A stretch of 64,000 nucleotides of DNA from NCBI GenBank assembly GCA_036867785.1, contig CP145426.1, positions 496,001 through 560,000 of the forward strand, written 5' to 3'. Shown here piece by piece: positions 32,455 to 44,771 of the stretch (the first letter of the stretch is position 1; the number at the start of each line of letters is the position of its first letter). The notes beneath the pieces were generated by a model, which worked only from the letters and a program-made list of their open reading frames with translations, did not search any database and was not told the DNA's origin. The DNA comes from Plasmodiophora brassicae. Its lineage: Eukaryota; Endomyxa: Phytomyxea; Phytomyxea; Plasmodiophorida. The translations under genes were made by a program, and so were the position numbers.

Positions 32455-32613
32455 GACGTGACAAGCCCGCCCCGATCGGGAGGTGCGCGACGGAATCCGC
32501 GCCGTCGCCATCGCAAGACGCCGCCGGCAACGACGAACAGGCCTAAACATCGATACGTGTACTGTGGGTGGACATGACAATACGATAGGGGGTGGGACGC
32601 GGGCGGGGCGCTA

Positions 32614-35600
32614 CTACTGGCGCCGGTTCGATCGCCGCACGAGGCGGAACGTGTCGCGCGTCCGGGTCGATGACGGCGGCGCTGCTGCAGGACGTGTTGT
32701 GCCGCGGGCGGTCGCCTTGCCGACGTTGTCGTCGGCCATGAACGTGTCGACGAGGTCGCTGTCGCGATGGGTCTCGTCGACGACGCCGTCGCTGCTGTCC
32801 AGGTCGACGGCGGCGAAGTCGTCGCGTTCCTGCAACATGGGGCGAAGGTCAGAGCGGGCGGGGCCCAACACGGTGCCACGCGAACGGGAACCGACCTCGT
32901 CGTGGTGCACCTCACGGGTGGCGATGCCCTCGCCGCGCCGGACGACAGGCGACGACGACGTTCGCATTGCGCCCGGCCCATCATCATCATCGTCGTCCTC
33001 GCCATCATCCTGGGCGGCGAACACTTCCTCGTCATTCGCAATCGTGTCGTCGTCGTCGCCCGTGTCGCTGTCGGACGACGACGCATCGGCCAGGGACGAC
33101 GAATGGGAGAACAGTTTGGCCCGGCGCGGCAGGGACCTGCGCGAACCGACCGACGCGGTCGGCGTGGGCGCGGGGCTCGTCGTCTTCTGCCTCTTGGGTC
33201 TGGGGGTCGACGGCGCCGAGTGCGTTGCCGCTGACGTCGGTGGCGCCGCCGGGGCCTTGATTGTAAACCCTTGCGGCAGGTATGAACCTTGAACGGGGCC
33301 CTCCAACGTCTTGAACCACTGCGCAGGCAACGACAGCGGCGACGACGACGAGTCCTCCGTCAGCGATGACCATTCGGCGCCCTGGTACTTGTGCCGGACG
33401 ATTTGAAGCGACACTTCCACGAGGGCGTACAGGGGTCGCGAGTCGCGCCCCCCAGCCAGCACGGACGACTTGAGGCGCGTCAGCAAGGCCAACATGAAGG
33501 CGAAGTTGTGGTGGTGGGCGGTCAGCACACAGTCTGCACCAATGACGACGGGTCATCCGAGGCAGGCACAACGCAGACCGGTGTGGCGGATGGAAACGGA
33601 CCCATGAACGCTTGGATGTGTCGTGCCGCGCGCCGCAACGCGTCCGAATCGCCTGGGTCGACGTCGGCGGACAGCACATGCAGAAGATAGACGAGCGCGT
33701 ACTCGGGCATGTACGACAGGGACACCATTCTCACACCAGGCTGCGCTCGTCGCGCCAGCATCGCCGACGCCTGCCTGAGACGCGCGACAAGGACGGACAC
33801 GTGTTTACGAGCTTTCCGCGAAACCTCGATATCTGCCATCGGCGTTCAGCTCCGGGTGTGCGTCACCGTTTCGTCATTCCACGACGCCTCACCGGAATCG
33901 TTGATGGCCAGCACGAGAATGATCGCGTACCGGAACGGGATCCGCAGCAACAGCAGCTGCGACCAGGCAGAGTCGACGGCCGCTTCACGAACGGCGACAG
34001 AAGATGCCGGGTCCGTAACCAGGCGGGTGAGGGCGTGGAATTCATCGACCGTAAGGAGACCTACTGGAATTGTCAGGTCCATGCTAGCGGCAATTCGGCC
34101 AGGTGCCAACGTTCGTATTTCGGCTGTGATATCACGACGAACAGCGTCTCGATAGCGGCGATCAATTGAACATCGAGGTCGTCATCGACCTTGCAGCCAG
34201 GGAACTGCCCCTTGGCCCGTACGATATCCATCAGCAGTCGAAGCAGGGGCCGAGCGTCCCCGTCCTCCCCAGATCCCAACAGATGGTTTGTGACGAACCG
34301 CAGCCCTGCATTGGAGACGGGTTAGAAGCAGACGGCATCGGGAACCGATACCGATAATGCCGACCAGCTGCCTTGGCAGGACCCAGATGTCGCCCGTCGC
34401 TTGTAAAGACTTCGTTCTGGACGCGCTGTACGAGGCGATCATCAGGGTCGGCTTCCTGGAACAGATCCATACGATTGCGAGCAATGTGGGCGCAGGCCGA
34501 CAAGACTGGAGCCGACTCAGGCGCGTCCATGTTCAGGGCCAGCCGCACAACATCTCGGAGGACATCGTCCTCCCTCGACGAGGACAGGATCTCAGCGGCA
34601 CTAGTGGCCTGCGCAACCGACCCGCTCTCGCAGAGGCTGCGAAGGACTTCAGTCGGGGCGCGCTCAAGAGCAACGCCGGCAGCACAGCATCGCGAAACGC
34701 ATCGCAGCGCTGAATCGGTAATGGCCGTCGCAGGGAACGCAATTAGAGAAGCCAGCTCATCGAGAACGTCAGCCATCATAGCAGGTGCGTGCTCTGAGAA
34801 CGCGGACAGCAACGCCATCGCGTCTGCCGCGAGGCGCGGATTGCCTAGCGACGGCCATCAGAATATCCCGCCCGTCGATCTGCAACGGGGAACGTACCTT
34901 TGGGTGCATTGTGGTGCCTCGCTAGTTCAACCAAGGGCCCAACATTGTCTTTCCCGACGGTCGTCATAGCAGCCGCTGCGGCGGTAACGTCGGCGGCATG
35001 CTGCACCTTCTTGTTGCCGGTCAGAGCAGAGTGCAGATTGCGCATGGCTGTGCGAACGTCCTCGACGCCCAGCCGCAGATCGATACACGCACGGAGCCAT
35101 TTGTAGACGTTGCCATCCTTCTGTTCGAAGACGGGCTTCAGGTCAACCTGCGCACCGTGCAGCAGCACGACACTGTAAGCAAGCACCGCCCCGCAGCACA
35201 GGACAGACGTTCGACGACCTGTGTGGGGAGCAACGTCGACAGCGTTGCAAGGCGTTGATCCCGTTGCGCGATGGCATCCGCGTCGCCCGCAGCGGCGCGG
35301 CTGCGCAGGCTGAGAACGTCGGTGAGGCACGCTCGCACAGCGGCCTTCTCCGCAAAGTAGTGACGAATGAACGCGCGCCGGTTCGTCTCGGAGCACGTGG
35401 CGAACGTCGCCAGCAGGAGGGCCGTCCGCGCATTCGGGTCCAGCCCGCGGTCGATGACGTCGATGTCGATTCTCTCGTCGGCGAACGCCCCTTTGTCTGG
35501 CAGTGGTTTCGCGAACAGCCCAATGAGCTGCTGCGGGATGCCGCTGAACTTCTTCAGGTGGGACGGAACGGGGCGCGCCTCGCACCAGTGCCGCGCGCAG

Positions 35601-37181
35601 TGCATCTTGAACAGAACAGCGAGCCCCGTAATGCATTCCCGACGGACGGCGGGCTTCTTGTCCATCAGCCGGGCGGCGATGGCCTTGAGCAACGAGGACT
35701 CGACAACATCGGGATCGGTGGCGGCAACTGCACAGACAGACCGCACCTACACGAGGCACAGTCGTCAGAAACAAGCACGTCCTTCAGAGGCAGGGCCGTG
35801 TTCAGAGTGTGCCTCCGAAACGACCAGGGTTCAGACCAAGGCACAACGAACGCGCTCGTTCGGATCCAGAGCGCGATCGACCAGAAGTGATGTCAGGTGA
35901 ACGCGTATTTCCGGGACCTACGCGGCAGCGAATTGGGCGACAGCCCCGCTGGCGAGGCACGTCCTCGACTTACGTAGCATAGGATGTCGGGCGCGCGTCC
36001 AACAAACTCCTCGCGGATCCCGTCGTTAATATCAGTCGACCGCTTGAGGTATGCATTCAGCAGCAGCGTGAATTCCGACGGCATCTCGCCCTGTTCCTGC
36101 GAGAACACACGACCGAACAGCTTGACGAATTCGAGCCGAACCGTGTCGTCCTGGGATTCCAACGCGTCCTTCCAGATGTTGTGTCAGTTGCCTACTGGAG
36201 CGACAGCAACTGGGACATGCGATGGGACCTGCAGTTTGGGGAGAGCACCGCGAAGAATGCTACAGTCAAGACATGCCAACTGATAGATCAGATCCAGCTG
36301 CTGAACGCGAGTGCCAATGTCGGTTGCGCTCTCCGACGTCTTGTCCTTAGCTATCGCGCCCTGATGGCACCGGCAGTGTCAGCCCGGTACGGAACGACGA
36401 GCACTGGCGTAGCATACGATGATGTCGGTGAGGACGCCCTCGATCATGGGCTTGCACTCGCGAACAATGCGTTTCGCTAGGTCGGCACTGCGAGGCGACG
36501 ACGAGTCGAGGATAGCGCGCAGGACGATCACGACCAGGGATCTCGGCACGGGATCGGCTTCTTCCAGCACACTGCATAGCATATCGCGAAGGCAATTCTC
36601 GAACGGTTGCGGCAGCCCTCGAGCTGATATCTTGATGCAGGTTTCAAACAGCTCTACGAGGACAACCTCGTTCTCGTCGTCGTCGCTGCTGCTGACGTTG
36701 GCCGGGTCCAGCAGCACCAATGGAATGCGCACCAGTGACAGGGTCTCCAGTATGTGGAACTGCCGCGACAGGTACGACGACGATGTCGACTCGCCAATCG
36801 ATGCCAGCTGTCCGATCAGAAGGCGGAAGACCTGTGCGGCAGGGGGATCAGTAACAGGACGGCGTGCCTGAATTCGGCACACAGCTCGACCTGCTGGAGC
36901 TGAGCGCCGATCCACGGCGACTGGGGCGCTCCGATGCGAAACATCTCGACGATGCAGGTCGCGGCATACATTCGTATATCAAACTTGGACGACGACAGGA
37001 TGGCATGGGATGCGAGCTCGCGCGCCAGGACCGTCATGTCCGGGTGGTCGTCGGCCTGCACGATGGCGAGCGCCTTGGCGAGCGTCTTGAGCGTGTTGAG
37101 CAGATCGCGATGCGTGGCCTTGGACAGGGCGCCGGGTCGGCAGGCGGCCCGTACCTCGCGCAGGGCGGCATCGGAGGACAT
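32614..37181 (-). CDS. PDS5: Sister-chromatid cohesion regulator PDS5
   Basis: Long HEAT-repeat protein. The start at 37181 gives MSSDAALREVRAACRPGALS. The amino part has LLNTLKTLAKALAIVQADD, FDIRMYAATCIVEMFRIGAP and FHILETLSLVRIPLVLLDP, which follow the PDS5 pattern. The middle (35750-35140) includes LMDKKPAVRRECITGLAVLF and the DPNARTALLLATFATC block. The carboxyl part has YMPEYALVYLLHVLSADVDP (33720) and, after an intron near 33530, PLYALVEVSLQIVRHKY and LPAQWFKTLEG with SYLP, the usual PDS5 ending. A disordered acidic tail (runs of Asp near 33040-32970) closes the protein. PDS5 sits on cohesin with WAPL or acetyl-cohesin and controls release and loop size in the nucleus. At least eight introns, borders approximate. 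Confidence 0.82.
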
Positions 37182-37531
37182 GACGCGGGCTACCTCCTGA
37201 CAGGGAATCGGCAGCACACGCCGTCCGCGCGCCCCTCCCCCCCCCAAAATAACAGCGCCCCGTCGACACACCTGCCTTGAACTCGACTGCACCGATCCAT
37301 CCCGCACGGTGCATATCCGGCTGCTACGACGGCGTCAAACAGCAACAATAACAACAGCGGCTGAAACAGTGCCGGGGTGCCATTCCTCGACGCCCCCCAG
37401 CCGTGGGCTGCAAGTGCAGAAGGACGGATATTCTGCGCGCGCACCCACTGTGTGCTGACGCGGGGTCGTAGGGGTCACGCGCGGCCATCCCCCGCTTTTG
37501 TGAGGTGCGTGTTCGTGTGCCGTCGTCGACG
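37182..37531. promoter_or_regulatory. Divergent region between PDS5 and acyl-CoA oxidase
   Basis: 350 bp between two diverging starts. It contains a run of nine C near 37236-37245 and an AACAGCAACAATAACAACAG tract near 37340. It must hold both promoters. No specific binding site was recognised. Confidence 0.4.
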
Positions 37532-39897
37532 ATGACGACGTCAACATCGCATCGGCGTCTGCAGCACATCGCGAGCAGCAGCCATGTCGGCACGTCGGCG
37601 ACGGCCAGTGCGTCGCCGGCGTCGCTGTCGAACAGCATGTCGACCGATGACCTGCGCCGCCTCATACAGGCGCCGCCCAAGTTCGACGTGGCGCGCCTGA
37701 AGCATATCCTCGATCATGTCCGTACTCGTGTGTCGGTGCGGTGCCTGCGCCCCCGAGGTTGCTGACATGATCTGGACGCGTGTCAGGACAACCACGAGAT
37801 GCGCGATTCGCTTCGTGAATTCCTGCGCCAGCCGTTATTCACGCCGCGGTACCACGTGTCGATGCGGTTCGAGCGCGAACTGGCCCTCGAGCGTCTCCAG
37901 CGCCTCTGTGACGCCGGCTACATATCCGTGCTGGATTTCTGGAAAGACCCCAGGCGCATCTTCGCGGCGCACGAGATCGGTGGTATCCCGGACGGCAGCT
38001 GTGCCACCAAGATGACCGTCCAGTTCAACCTGTTCGGCGGCACCGTCCTCAAGCTCGGTAGGGCCGTACGCATCGCTTTGGGCCAGCAGCAGTGCACCCA
38101 CGGCATTGTCGATAGGGACGAAACGTCACCATGACGCCTACGTGAAGGGCATCGACAATCTCAGCGTGCTTGGGTGTTTCGGCCTAACCGAACTGGGCTA
38201 CGGCAACAACGCCGTCGAGATGGAGACTACGGCGACGTACGACACCGAGACGCAGGAGTTCATCGTCAACTCGCCGACACCGCTGGCCCAAAAGTACTGG
38301 ATCACGAACTCGGCCGTCCATGCCAAATGGTGCGTCGTGTTCGCCCAGCTGTACGTTGGCGGCAAGCACCACGGCGTGCATGCCTTCGTCGTTCGCATTC
38401 GCAACGAAGACATGTCCGTATGCCCCGGCGTACGCATCGACGACATGGGTCACAAGATCGCCCTGAATGGCGTCGACAACGGCAAGCTTCATTTCGAGCA
38501 CGTTCGGATCCCCAGGGAGAACCTGCTGAACCGGTACTCGGATGTGTCGCCTGACGGCGTATTCACCAGCGAGATCCCCAAAATTCGTGACCGCTTCCTC
38601 AAGGTCGCCGATCAGCTTCTCAGCGGTCGTATCTGCATTGCTTCGATGCTGATTGGTGCCTGCAAAGTTGCCGTCGCTGTAACCCATGTCGCACGCTGTG
38701 GTAGCAGTTCCCGGTTCTGACACAGGTGTCGCACAGGTTGCTGTTCGCTACTCTGCGACCCGATTGACGGTCGGTCCATCCGGTAAATCGGACACACCGA
38801 TTCTGCAGTACCAGCTGCAGCAGCGCGCTCTGATGCCACTGCTGGCTCGAATATATGCGCTTAACATCGCCCTGAACTACGTCAAGGACCGGTATGCCCA
38901 TGTCGTTGGCGACAGCAGCGACCACCAGGACATCGTCATTCTTTGCTGCGCCGTGAAGCCGATAATTGCATGGCACAGCGAGCGGTGCGGTACCATCTGT
39001 CGTGAGCGTTGCGGAGGGCAGGGATTCCTGTCTGCTAACCAGATAGGCAACGTGATCGGATTCGCACATGCGGGCATGACCGCAGAGGTATTGAACCGGC
39101 GTCCCAATTTATCGTTCACGCGAACCGTTCTCCGTTTCAGTGTTTAAATACCTCATTTGGGGGTCAAAATTTAATCGGCCACTCCTCGTCAGGGGTAGTG
39201 ACTCTCATTTGCAGGGTGACAACCGCGTTCTTTGGCAAAAAGTCGCCAAGGAAATTCTCGATCGTGTCCAAGCAGGAAAACATGGATTCGGAAAGCCGGG
39301 GAATCATCCGCTTTCCGGTGAGTGACATTCTTTGATGACCCGGGTGTCGTGGAACGTGACCTACTGATGTTGACGTCAGGTTTACTGGTCCGCCGTGAGA
39401 AGTTGCTGCTGAAACAATTGATTACGGCAATGGCGGCCGCGGGATCGTCCCCGTCGAACCAGTTCAATGTGTGGATGAAGAAGGAATCAGACACAATCCA
39501 GTCGCTAGCCCTGGCTTACACGGAGCGCATTGTTGATGAACAGTTCGAGATTGTCATCCAACAGTAGGTCCCAGCGCTGCAGGCGGCTGCAATGGTTTGC
39601 TCACTTTGAAGTGTTTGTAGGGAATCTGGCGAGTCAGCTTCGATACTGTCCACCATTCGTTCTCTCTTCCTGCACGACTGCGTTGAAAGCAACCTGTCCT
39701 GGTTTATTTGCAACGGATTGGTGTCGCCTACCGAAGGGTTAGCGGTGCAATCGGGTGCCCGCTCTCTGTGTTCTGCATTGGGGAACGTATCTCTGGCTCT
39801 CGTCGAAGGGTTCGGGATTCCCAGTCATTTGCTATCGGCACCAATTGCCCAAGACTGGGTCCGCTACAATGTTGGGCCAAATAATGGAGAGCTCTAA
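37532..39897 (+). CDS. ACOX: Peroxisomal acyl-CoA oxidase
   Basis: Flavoenzyme for the first step of peroxisomal beta-oxidation: acyl-CoA plus O2 gives trans-2-enoyl-CoA and H2O2. ATG 37532 is preferred; the ATG at 37637 is an alternative. Helical start, then [20 protein letters not shown]; the FAD-loop signature [13 protein letters not shown] (about 38172); [55 protein letters not shown]; and [13 protein letters not shown] near 39010, the region of the catalytic Glu. The last intron (about 39564-39618, GTAGGT to TTGTAG) joins IQQ to [18 protein letters not shown]. The end, [16 protein letters not shown], is the family's C-terminal signature. There is no C-terminal SKL; the leader [11 protein letters not shown] resembles a PTS2 but with spacing one residue long. 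About seven introns. Confidence 0.88.
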
Positions 39898-40089
39898 GTG
39901 CGTCGCCCTATGCTGGTTGTAGTACACACCGAATTTTGAATCCTATATATGGACCGTGATTTGTGAAACATCGAAAGATTAAGGTCTCGCTTAGATATTT
40001 ACGGTATTGAAACATATGCTCTGTAAGACTTTGAGAAGAGCAATACAGGCGCGCAATTCTAAATTTTGAAGTTGCTCTACGTCGTCCAA
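39898..40089. other. Boundary between gene-dense and repeat-rich DNA
   Basis: AT-richer sequence directly after the acyl-CoA oxidase stop. From here to the right edge no host housekeeping gene was recognised. Confidence 0.5.
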
Positions 40090-40690
40090 AATTTGGGCCT
40101 AATTGCGTCAGTTTCTCGTTTGCTGCAAAAAGCGACTGCTGGTAGCTCCGATGGGCGAACAAGTTCACAGCGGAGCCAATGGTCATGACCTTCATGACAG
40201 CCAGCCCCGTAAAGCAATTCTCACCGCCCCTGGAACAGATGCACACACTGACCTCGGTGGTTGCCACGCAGATGCTTCTTTGAGCGAGAACCTGTGAAGA
40301 AAGCCCAATTTCACTGATGACCAACGGCGGATGGCAGTTGAGTCCCTGATGACCTTGCAGAGGTACCCAGCAGTTCCTGAAACGCTCCTCTACCGTCCCA
40401 AGGAAGTTTGATGTGCGATCGTGTGATGACTGAATAAATCCCGAACCCCGCGACGGACTTCGCCCGCCCGTGTGGGAAACTGGATGACCGTCTGCTGGGA
40501 CCATTCCAAGTTGTTCGCACAGTTAACCCTGTCGCATACGAAAAGTGAAGCTGCCTCCTACCTCGCGCCTACATAACGTCTTCCATGTGTCACAGCTGGA
40601 ACCGTATACGCCTAATGTCCTTCCGCATCGCCAACAGCCACCGCCGCCGCCCATTGTATTGGAAGATGACGACCAGCCCCTGTAGCCCAT
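40090..40690 (+). mobile_element. Ty3/gypsy LTR-retrotransposon remnant
   Basis: Plus-strand pieces match the 3' part of a Ty3/gypsy polyprotein. The clearest is RLHNVFHVSQLEPY near 40565, the integrase C-terminal signature of gypsy elements; upstream pieces fit the RT/RNase H to integrase region. It is broken in several places and has no recognisable LTR in the window. It looks old. Confidence 0.65.
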
Positions 40691-41478
40691 TCCTAGCTTG
40701 GACGTGCGCTGGCAAGCCATGAACCACAATCATGGTCTTTTTTCAAACAGGCAAAACCCAGAATCACGGTCTTTTTGTGAAACGGTATCCTTGAATCCGT
40801 CAGATCTGAACAGATCTAAAATCAGCCCTCTCAAAATAGTGTTCGGACTCCGAAAACGCCCTCACGACATTAAATAGAGGTCCGGTTTGTACCCTAAATA
40901 GGTCTGCATTGCTCTTCGTGCCAGCAGTCGTCGTCCTGAGGTCCTGGCGGATTCTGGTCAGCATGCCCGACAGGGAGGCTTCGAAAGGTTTCAATAATAT
41001 GCCTCGTTTTCACCCAAAATGGAGCTGCCGCGACGGGTGCCACGGACATTTTCACATTGCGGTTGCCGGCGAGCTGCTGAGGGACGGCAGTTGCAGACAT
41101 GGACGAGCCGGGGAGTGAAGGCGTATCGCAGCCGGATCCAAGACCACCTACGTCTTCCACTTCGCCATTATGTTCAGCTGTTTCCACTGAAAGAGCAGAT
41201 GTGCAGCAGGGGAAGGCGATAATGTATATCACCTTAAGCTCATGGTGAACGTGAAGCCGTATCAGAGCGCCCAGAAGGGAACCGTCCAGCATGTGGGCAC
41301 CAAGGAGGTCGTGTTTTGCAACCTTGCGGAATTTCGATCTGCAGTGTTCGACATGGCTGTCGAGTATGCCGATTGCATCGCTGTCAACACCGAGCATGGC
41401 TTCGTAGTTCGCCAGCAGCCGGTAAGCCTTTAAACAACCAGACACATCAAAGGGCGCGAATGCCAATCCAGTTAGATG
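40691..41478. other. No supported gene
   Basis: Contains a 190-codon minus-strand frame (41466-40894) and a 63-codon plus-strand frame (41242-41433). Neither shows a domain. It may be old repeat DNA next to the gypsy remnant. Confidence 0.4.
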
Positions 41479-41817
41479 CTAAGTACCTTCCGAGTAAGAC
41501 CAAACTCTGAAATAATCCTCCAAACAGTAGGAAATAATGCTGGCGTGCCATTCGAGCATGAACGCCTGTTGCGTTTCGTCTAGGAACGCCAGAGGATGAT
41601 CCGACACGTATCGAACAATCCACTGGCGATGACGGGTCTTCTCGTATCGACGAACCCACCGGCTGATCGTCGACTTACTTGTACGGTATATATGGGCGAT
41701 CCGGGGAATCGTGAACCCCAGGAAGAAATATGCATACACCGCATGCAGCCTAGTACTCACCGACGCGTGTTCCGCGTCAATCGCGGCACACAATCCTTCA
41801 CACAACGACAGCGACAT
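41479..41817 (-). pseudogene. Tc1-like transposase amino-terminal fragment
   Basis: A 112-codon minus-strand frame carries a helix-turn-helix (FTIPRIAHIYRTSKSTISRW) followed by VRRYEKTR and DHPLAFLDETQQAF. The last motif matches the linker DHPTxxLDEIQ of Tc1/IS630 transposases. The catalytic DDE half is missing; the frame ends near YFRVWSYSEGT. It is a truncated DNA-transposon relic, unlike the two longer transposases further right. Confidence 0.6.
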
Positions 41818-41915
41818 GTAATGCTATGAGTGGTGGCACTCGTCGCGGAACTGCGACGGGTTAATTAGGCGTCGCAGTTCCATTTCACCTGAGAATCGCA
41901 ATAACGCGCATTGCA

Positions 41916-42377
41916 TTGAGTACGGTCTCAAGATCATCGGCCGAGATCCTGCGACGCACAAGGTGTGCTCTGTGCGGTGCTTGTTCTGCGCCTTCTGTGG
42001 GCGCGAGGAGAAGGTTGGCGCGAAGCGCGCGCAAGAAGACGGAGAACGTCAAGTACTTCGATAAGTTCAAAGCGCAATACTACAAGCAGCACATCGCATT
42101 GCAGCATGCCAAGGAATGGGAAACATACCGCTTGCTCTCCAACGACGACAAGCTGGCGTACTTCGAGAACCGTCAAAACGTGCAGCACACCCTTGCTCGT
42201 TACTGTCTAGCTGAAGACTCGATCACGTTCCTGATCCACCGCCCGATTGTCGACGATATCGTCGGAGATCTCCTGTTCAACCGCAACGACGAGGACGTCG
42301 CGATGCCGTGCGAACGTGCTCTGGCACTGTTCCAGCTGCCAGACCGCGACGGAGAGTCTGTCGACGAGGCAGTTTAG
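41916..42377 (+). CDS. Hypothetical protein, unidentified
   Basis: Open frame of 153 codons (start by ORF; first ATG not certain). It has a CxxC pair near the start (CALCGAC), a basic stretch (RKKTENVKYFDKFKAQYYKQ), a helical, charged middle (AKEWETYRLLSNDDKLAYFE) and an acidic end. Composition is protein-like and unlike its antisense frame. No family was recognised. The stop lies exactly where a SINE-like repeat begins, so the natural end may be lost. In this repeat-rich setting it could be part of a mobile element. Confidence 0.35.
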   Translation: MSTVSRSSAEILRRTRCALCGACSAPSVGARRRLARSARKKTENVKYFDKFKAQYYKQHIALQHAKEWETYRLLSNDDKLAYFENRQNVQHTLARYCLAEDSITFLIHRPIVDDIVGDLLFNRNDEDVAMPCERALALFQLPDRDGESVDEAV

Positions 42378-42544
42378 TTAGTTTAGTTTAGTTTATTTGT
42401 GTTTCGCGCTTTTAACGCAGGCGCCTCGTTCTCGGATCCGAGGACCGTAGGGAGGCTCGCAGAACGCTCACTTTCCCCGACCTGGCAGAGCCGGTCTGTC
42501 ACCTCTGTTCTGGGGTCTTGCAGGGTGGCGGCTCCGGGGCGAGT
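42377..42544 (-). repeat. SINE-like dispersed repeat, copy 2 (diverged)
   Basis: Starts with an AGTTTAGTTTAGTTTATTTG tail (AAACTA units on the minus strand) and continues with the family body GCGCCTCGTTCTCGGATCCG. It is more diverged than copies 1, 3 and 4 and is cut at 42545 by the insertion of the small LTR element. Confidence 0.6.
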
Positions 42545-42549
42545 CTAAG

Positions 42550-44482
42550 TGTGGAGAACTACCTGACAACGCTGGTGCACGACAGTGTGCGATGACTACC
42601 GATCACGCGGTGTATCGAGTAGACATGAGAATGCTGACTGAGGACCAGGGCGCGGCTGGTGAAGGCCTTGGTCTCGGAACGTGGCTTGGTGCCGGAAGGT
42701 GGCTAGATGCCGGAAGGTGAGTGGCGTGAGTCATGGTGGTGGAGATGACTCATGACATCATCCCCCGCCAAAAAGGGATGTGGGGGTGGAAGGTGCGCGT
42801 GATGAGCGGCTTGATGAGGTTGCGGGTCAAGTGAATCTTGATGGTGCGCGTGATGTGCGGCTTGATGTGATTGGGCTTGCTCGCAACTTGAGAACTGTGC
42901 GATCTGGCTGGAGACGCGGCTCATATTTGTTTCGGACTCGCAGAATCTGTGACAGGGTTCTGGAGTTGCGGGTGAGAGAAGTGTCGGGAGCTGCTTCGGA
43001 CCTGGATGTTGACACGTTCAGTGTCGGAGATGGCACACTTCTGGGCCATTGTTGAGTGTAAATTTGCTTGTCCGCGCTTGGGCGGCGATATCAATGCCGT
43101 GGACGTCAAGAAAACGAGTGGATGTGCATTCGTGGCGGTGATGCCGCTAGGTCTGTTCGATGGCAGTCGGTGATGTCGTTACCGTGGGCGATGCCGATGA
43201 CGTTGCCATATACGCTGGGACGTTCAGAGCCGGAGTGGCACATTCCTGGGCTGAGACTGATTGATGCGGATGATGAGGGTGGCGAGGAGCCGGTTGAAGT
43301 CGTTGAGTGGAGGTCGATGAGACCGATTGATACAGATGATGAGGGTGGCGTGGAGCCGGTAGGACCGTCGGTGATGTCGTTACCATGGACGATGGCGATA
43401 TCGTTGCCATATACGTTGGGATGTTCAGCGCCGGAGACGGCTGAGACCGATTGATGCGGATGATGAGGGTGGCGTGGAGCCGGTAGGACCGTCGGTGATG
43501 TCGTTACCGAGGACGATGGCGATGTCGTTGCCATATACGTTGGGATGTTCAGCGCCGGAGACGGCTGAGACCAATTGATGCGGATGATGAGGGTGGCGTG
43601 GAGCCGGTAGGACCGTCGGTGATGTCGTTACCGAGGACGATGGCGATGTCGTTGCCATATACGTTGGGATGTTCAGCGCCGGAGACGGCTGAGACCCATT
43701 GATGCGGATGATGAGGGTGGCGTGGAGCCGGTAATGCCGCTGGAGAAGACTTTGTAGAAAACTCTACCCAGGGCAGGCTAGGAGGGTCGTAAGAGGCGCC
43801 GTTCACTAGGGATCGTGAACGACGTGCAGATGTGGCTGACGGAAGATCTGCGCTTGTAGACAGTTGCGTCTGGAAGTTGAACAATAGAACTCGTGGAACC
43901 TCGGGAGATTCGCGGGCAGAGGTACCCAGTACGGTGAATGCGGAACGGGGGCGACGGCTGGAATGGTGCCGGTTGTTGTGCCGGAAGAGCGACTTCCATG
44001 TGGATGAAAGTCTCCCCGATGATGTCGGGTACCGGCCGGTGGATTTGCGTCCGGCGCGGATGGTACGGTTCTGAACCGGGGGTCGTGTTGATGACGGCGC
44101 TTGACGATATCCTGCATGGAGTCAGCGGGCGCATGCGGGTATCTAGCGTGTCGTGCATCGCGCTGTTGCTTGTTGGAGAGGCCGTGCTTGTCGGACCTCA
44201 ATGATCGCGCGGAAGAGGATATGGTTAGGAGCCCTTTTCTCCACCTTCGTGTCGGTTGGTTCATCGCAAAAAAATGTGGAGAACTACCTGACAACGCTGG
44301 TGCACGACAGTGTGCGATGACTACCGATCACGCGGTGTATCGAGTAGACATGAGAATGCTGACTGAGGACCAGGGCGCGGCTGGTGAAGGCCTTGGTCTC
44401 GGAACGTGGCTTGGTGCCGGAAGGTGGCTAGATGCCGGAAGGTGAGTGGCGTGAGTCATGGTGGTGGAGATGACTCATGACA
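42550..44482. mobile_element. Small non-autonomous LTR retroelement
   Basis: Two 208-bp direct repeats (42550-42757 and 44275-44482) begin TGTGGAGAAC and end TCATGACA (TG...CA), appear identical by eye, and are flanked by the 5-bp duplication CTAAG (42545-42549 and 44483-44487). The 1.5-kb inside has no gag or pol. Identical ends and a clean duplication mean a very recent insertion. Purine-rich tracts sit next to both LTRs (a run of seven A before the right one, a GGCGGGGGATGA tract on the minus strand at the left one), so orientation is open. It must move with proteins from another element (inference). Resembles TRIM/LARD-type elements. Confidence 0.85.
43140..43740. repeat. 124-bp tandem repeat array inside the small LTR element
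   Basis: A unit containing GATGTTCAGCGCCGGAGACGG recurs at 43420, 43544 and 43668, a period of 124 bp. A more diverged unit precedes it from about 43140. Units carry GCCATATACGTTGGGATG and GATGAGGGTGGCGTGGAGCC. The array is open in more than one frame on the minus strand (a PPSSSASIGL-like repeat), which follows from the period not being a multiple of three and need not mean a protein. Confidence 0.85.
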
Positions 44483-44771
44483 CTAAGGGCTCATCGAGTC
44501 CTCCAAGGTTCGTAGGTGATTGGTCTTCCTCACTTCGGTTGACCGGCCTACACTACTGACGACATCCACCCCCCTGTGGGAGGTGGTCACCTTTTTACAG
44601 GCGCCCCTTCACCTTCCACCTGCTCAATTGACCCCCTATGGTCAGTCCTAAACGACACTTAATTTCTGGGCTGTCGGGCACCCATAGGACAAAGGCGGCG
44701 TTGCCTTGGTGGTGCAGCGCTTCTGCACCTTATAAACGTTGTTCTTCGGCCTTCGGCCTGTTGCTTTGTCA

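Noticed and set aside
32061-33086. Minus-strand frame of 341 codons across the PDS5 end and the 5-phosphatase start
   Set aside because: Out of frame with both proteins, Arg/Thr-rich, and spans two genes.
40894-41466. Minus-strand frame of 190 codons
   Set aside because: No domain or protein-like pattern, next to a decayed retroelement; not supported as a gene.
43140-43740. Repeats considered as a CRISPR-like array
   Set aside because: Units abut in tandem with a 124-bp period and no unique spacers, inside an LTR element in a eukaryote.
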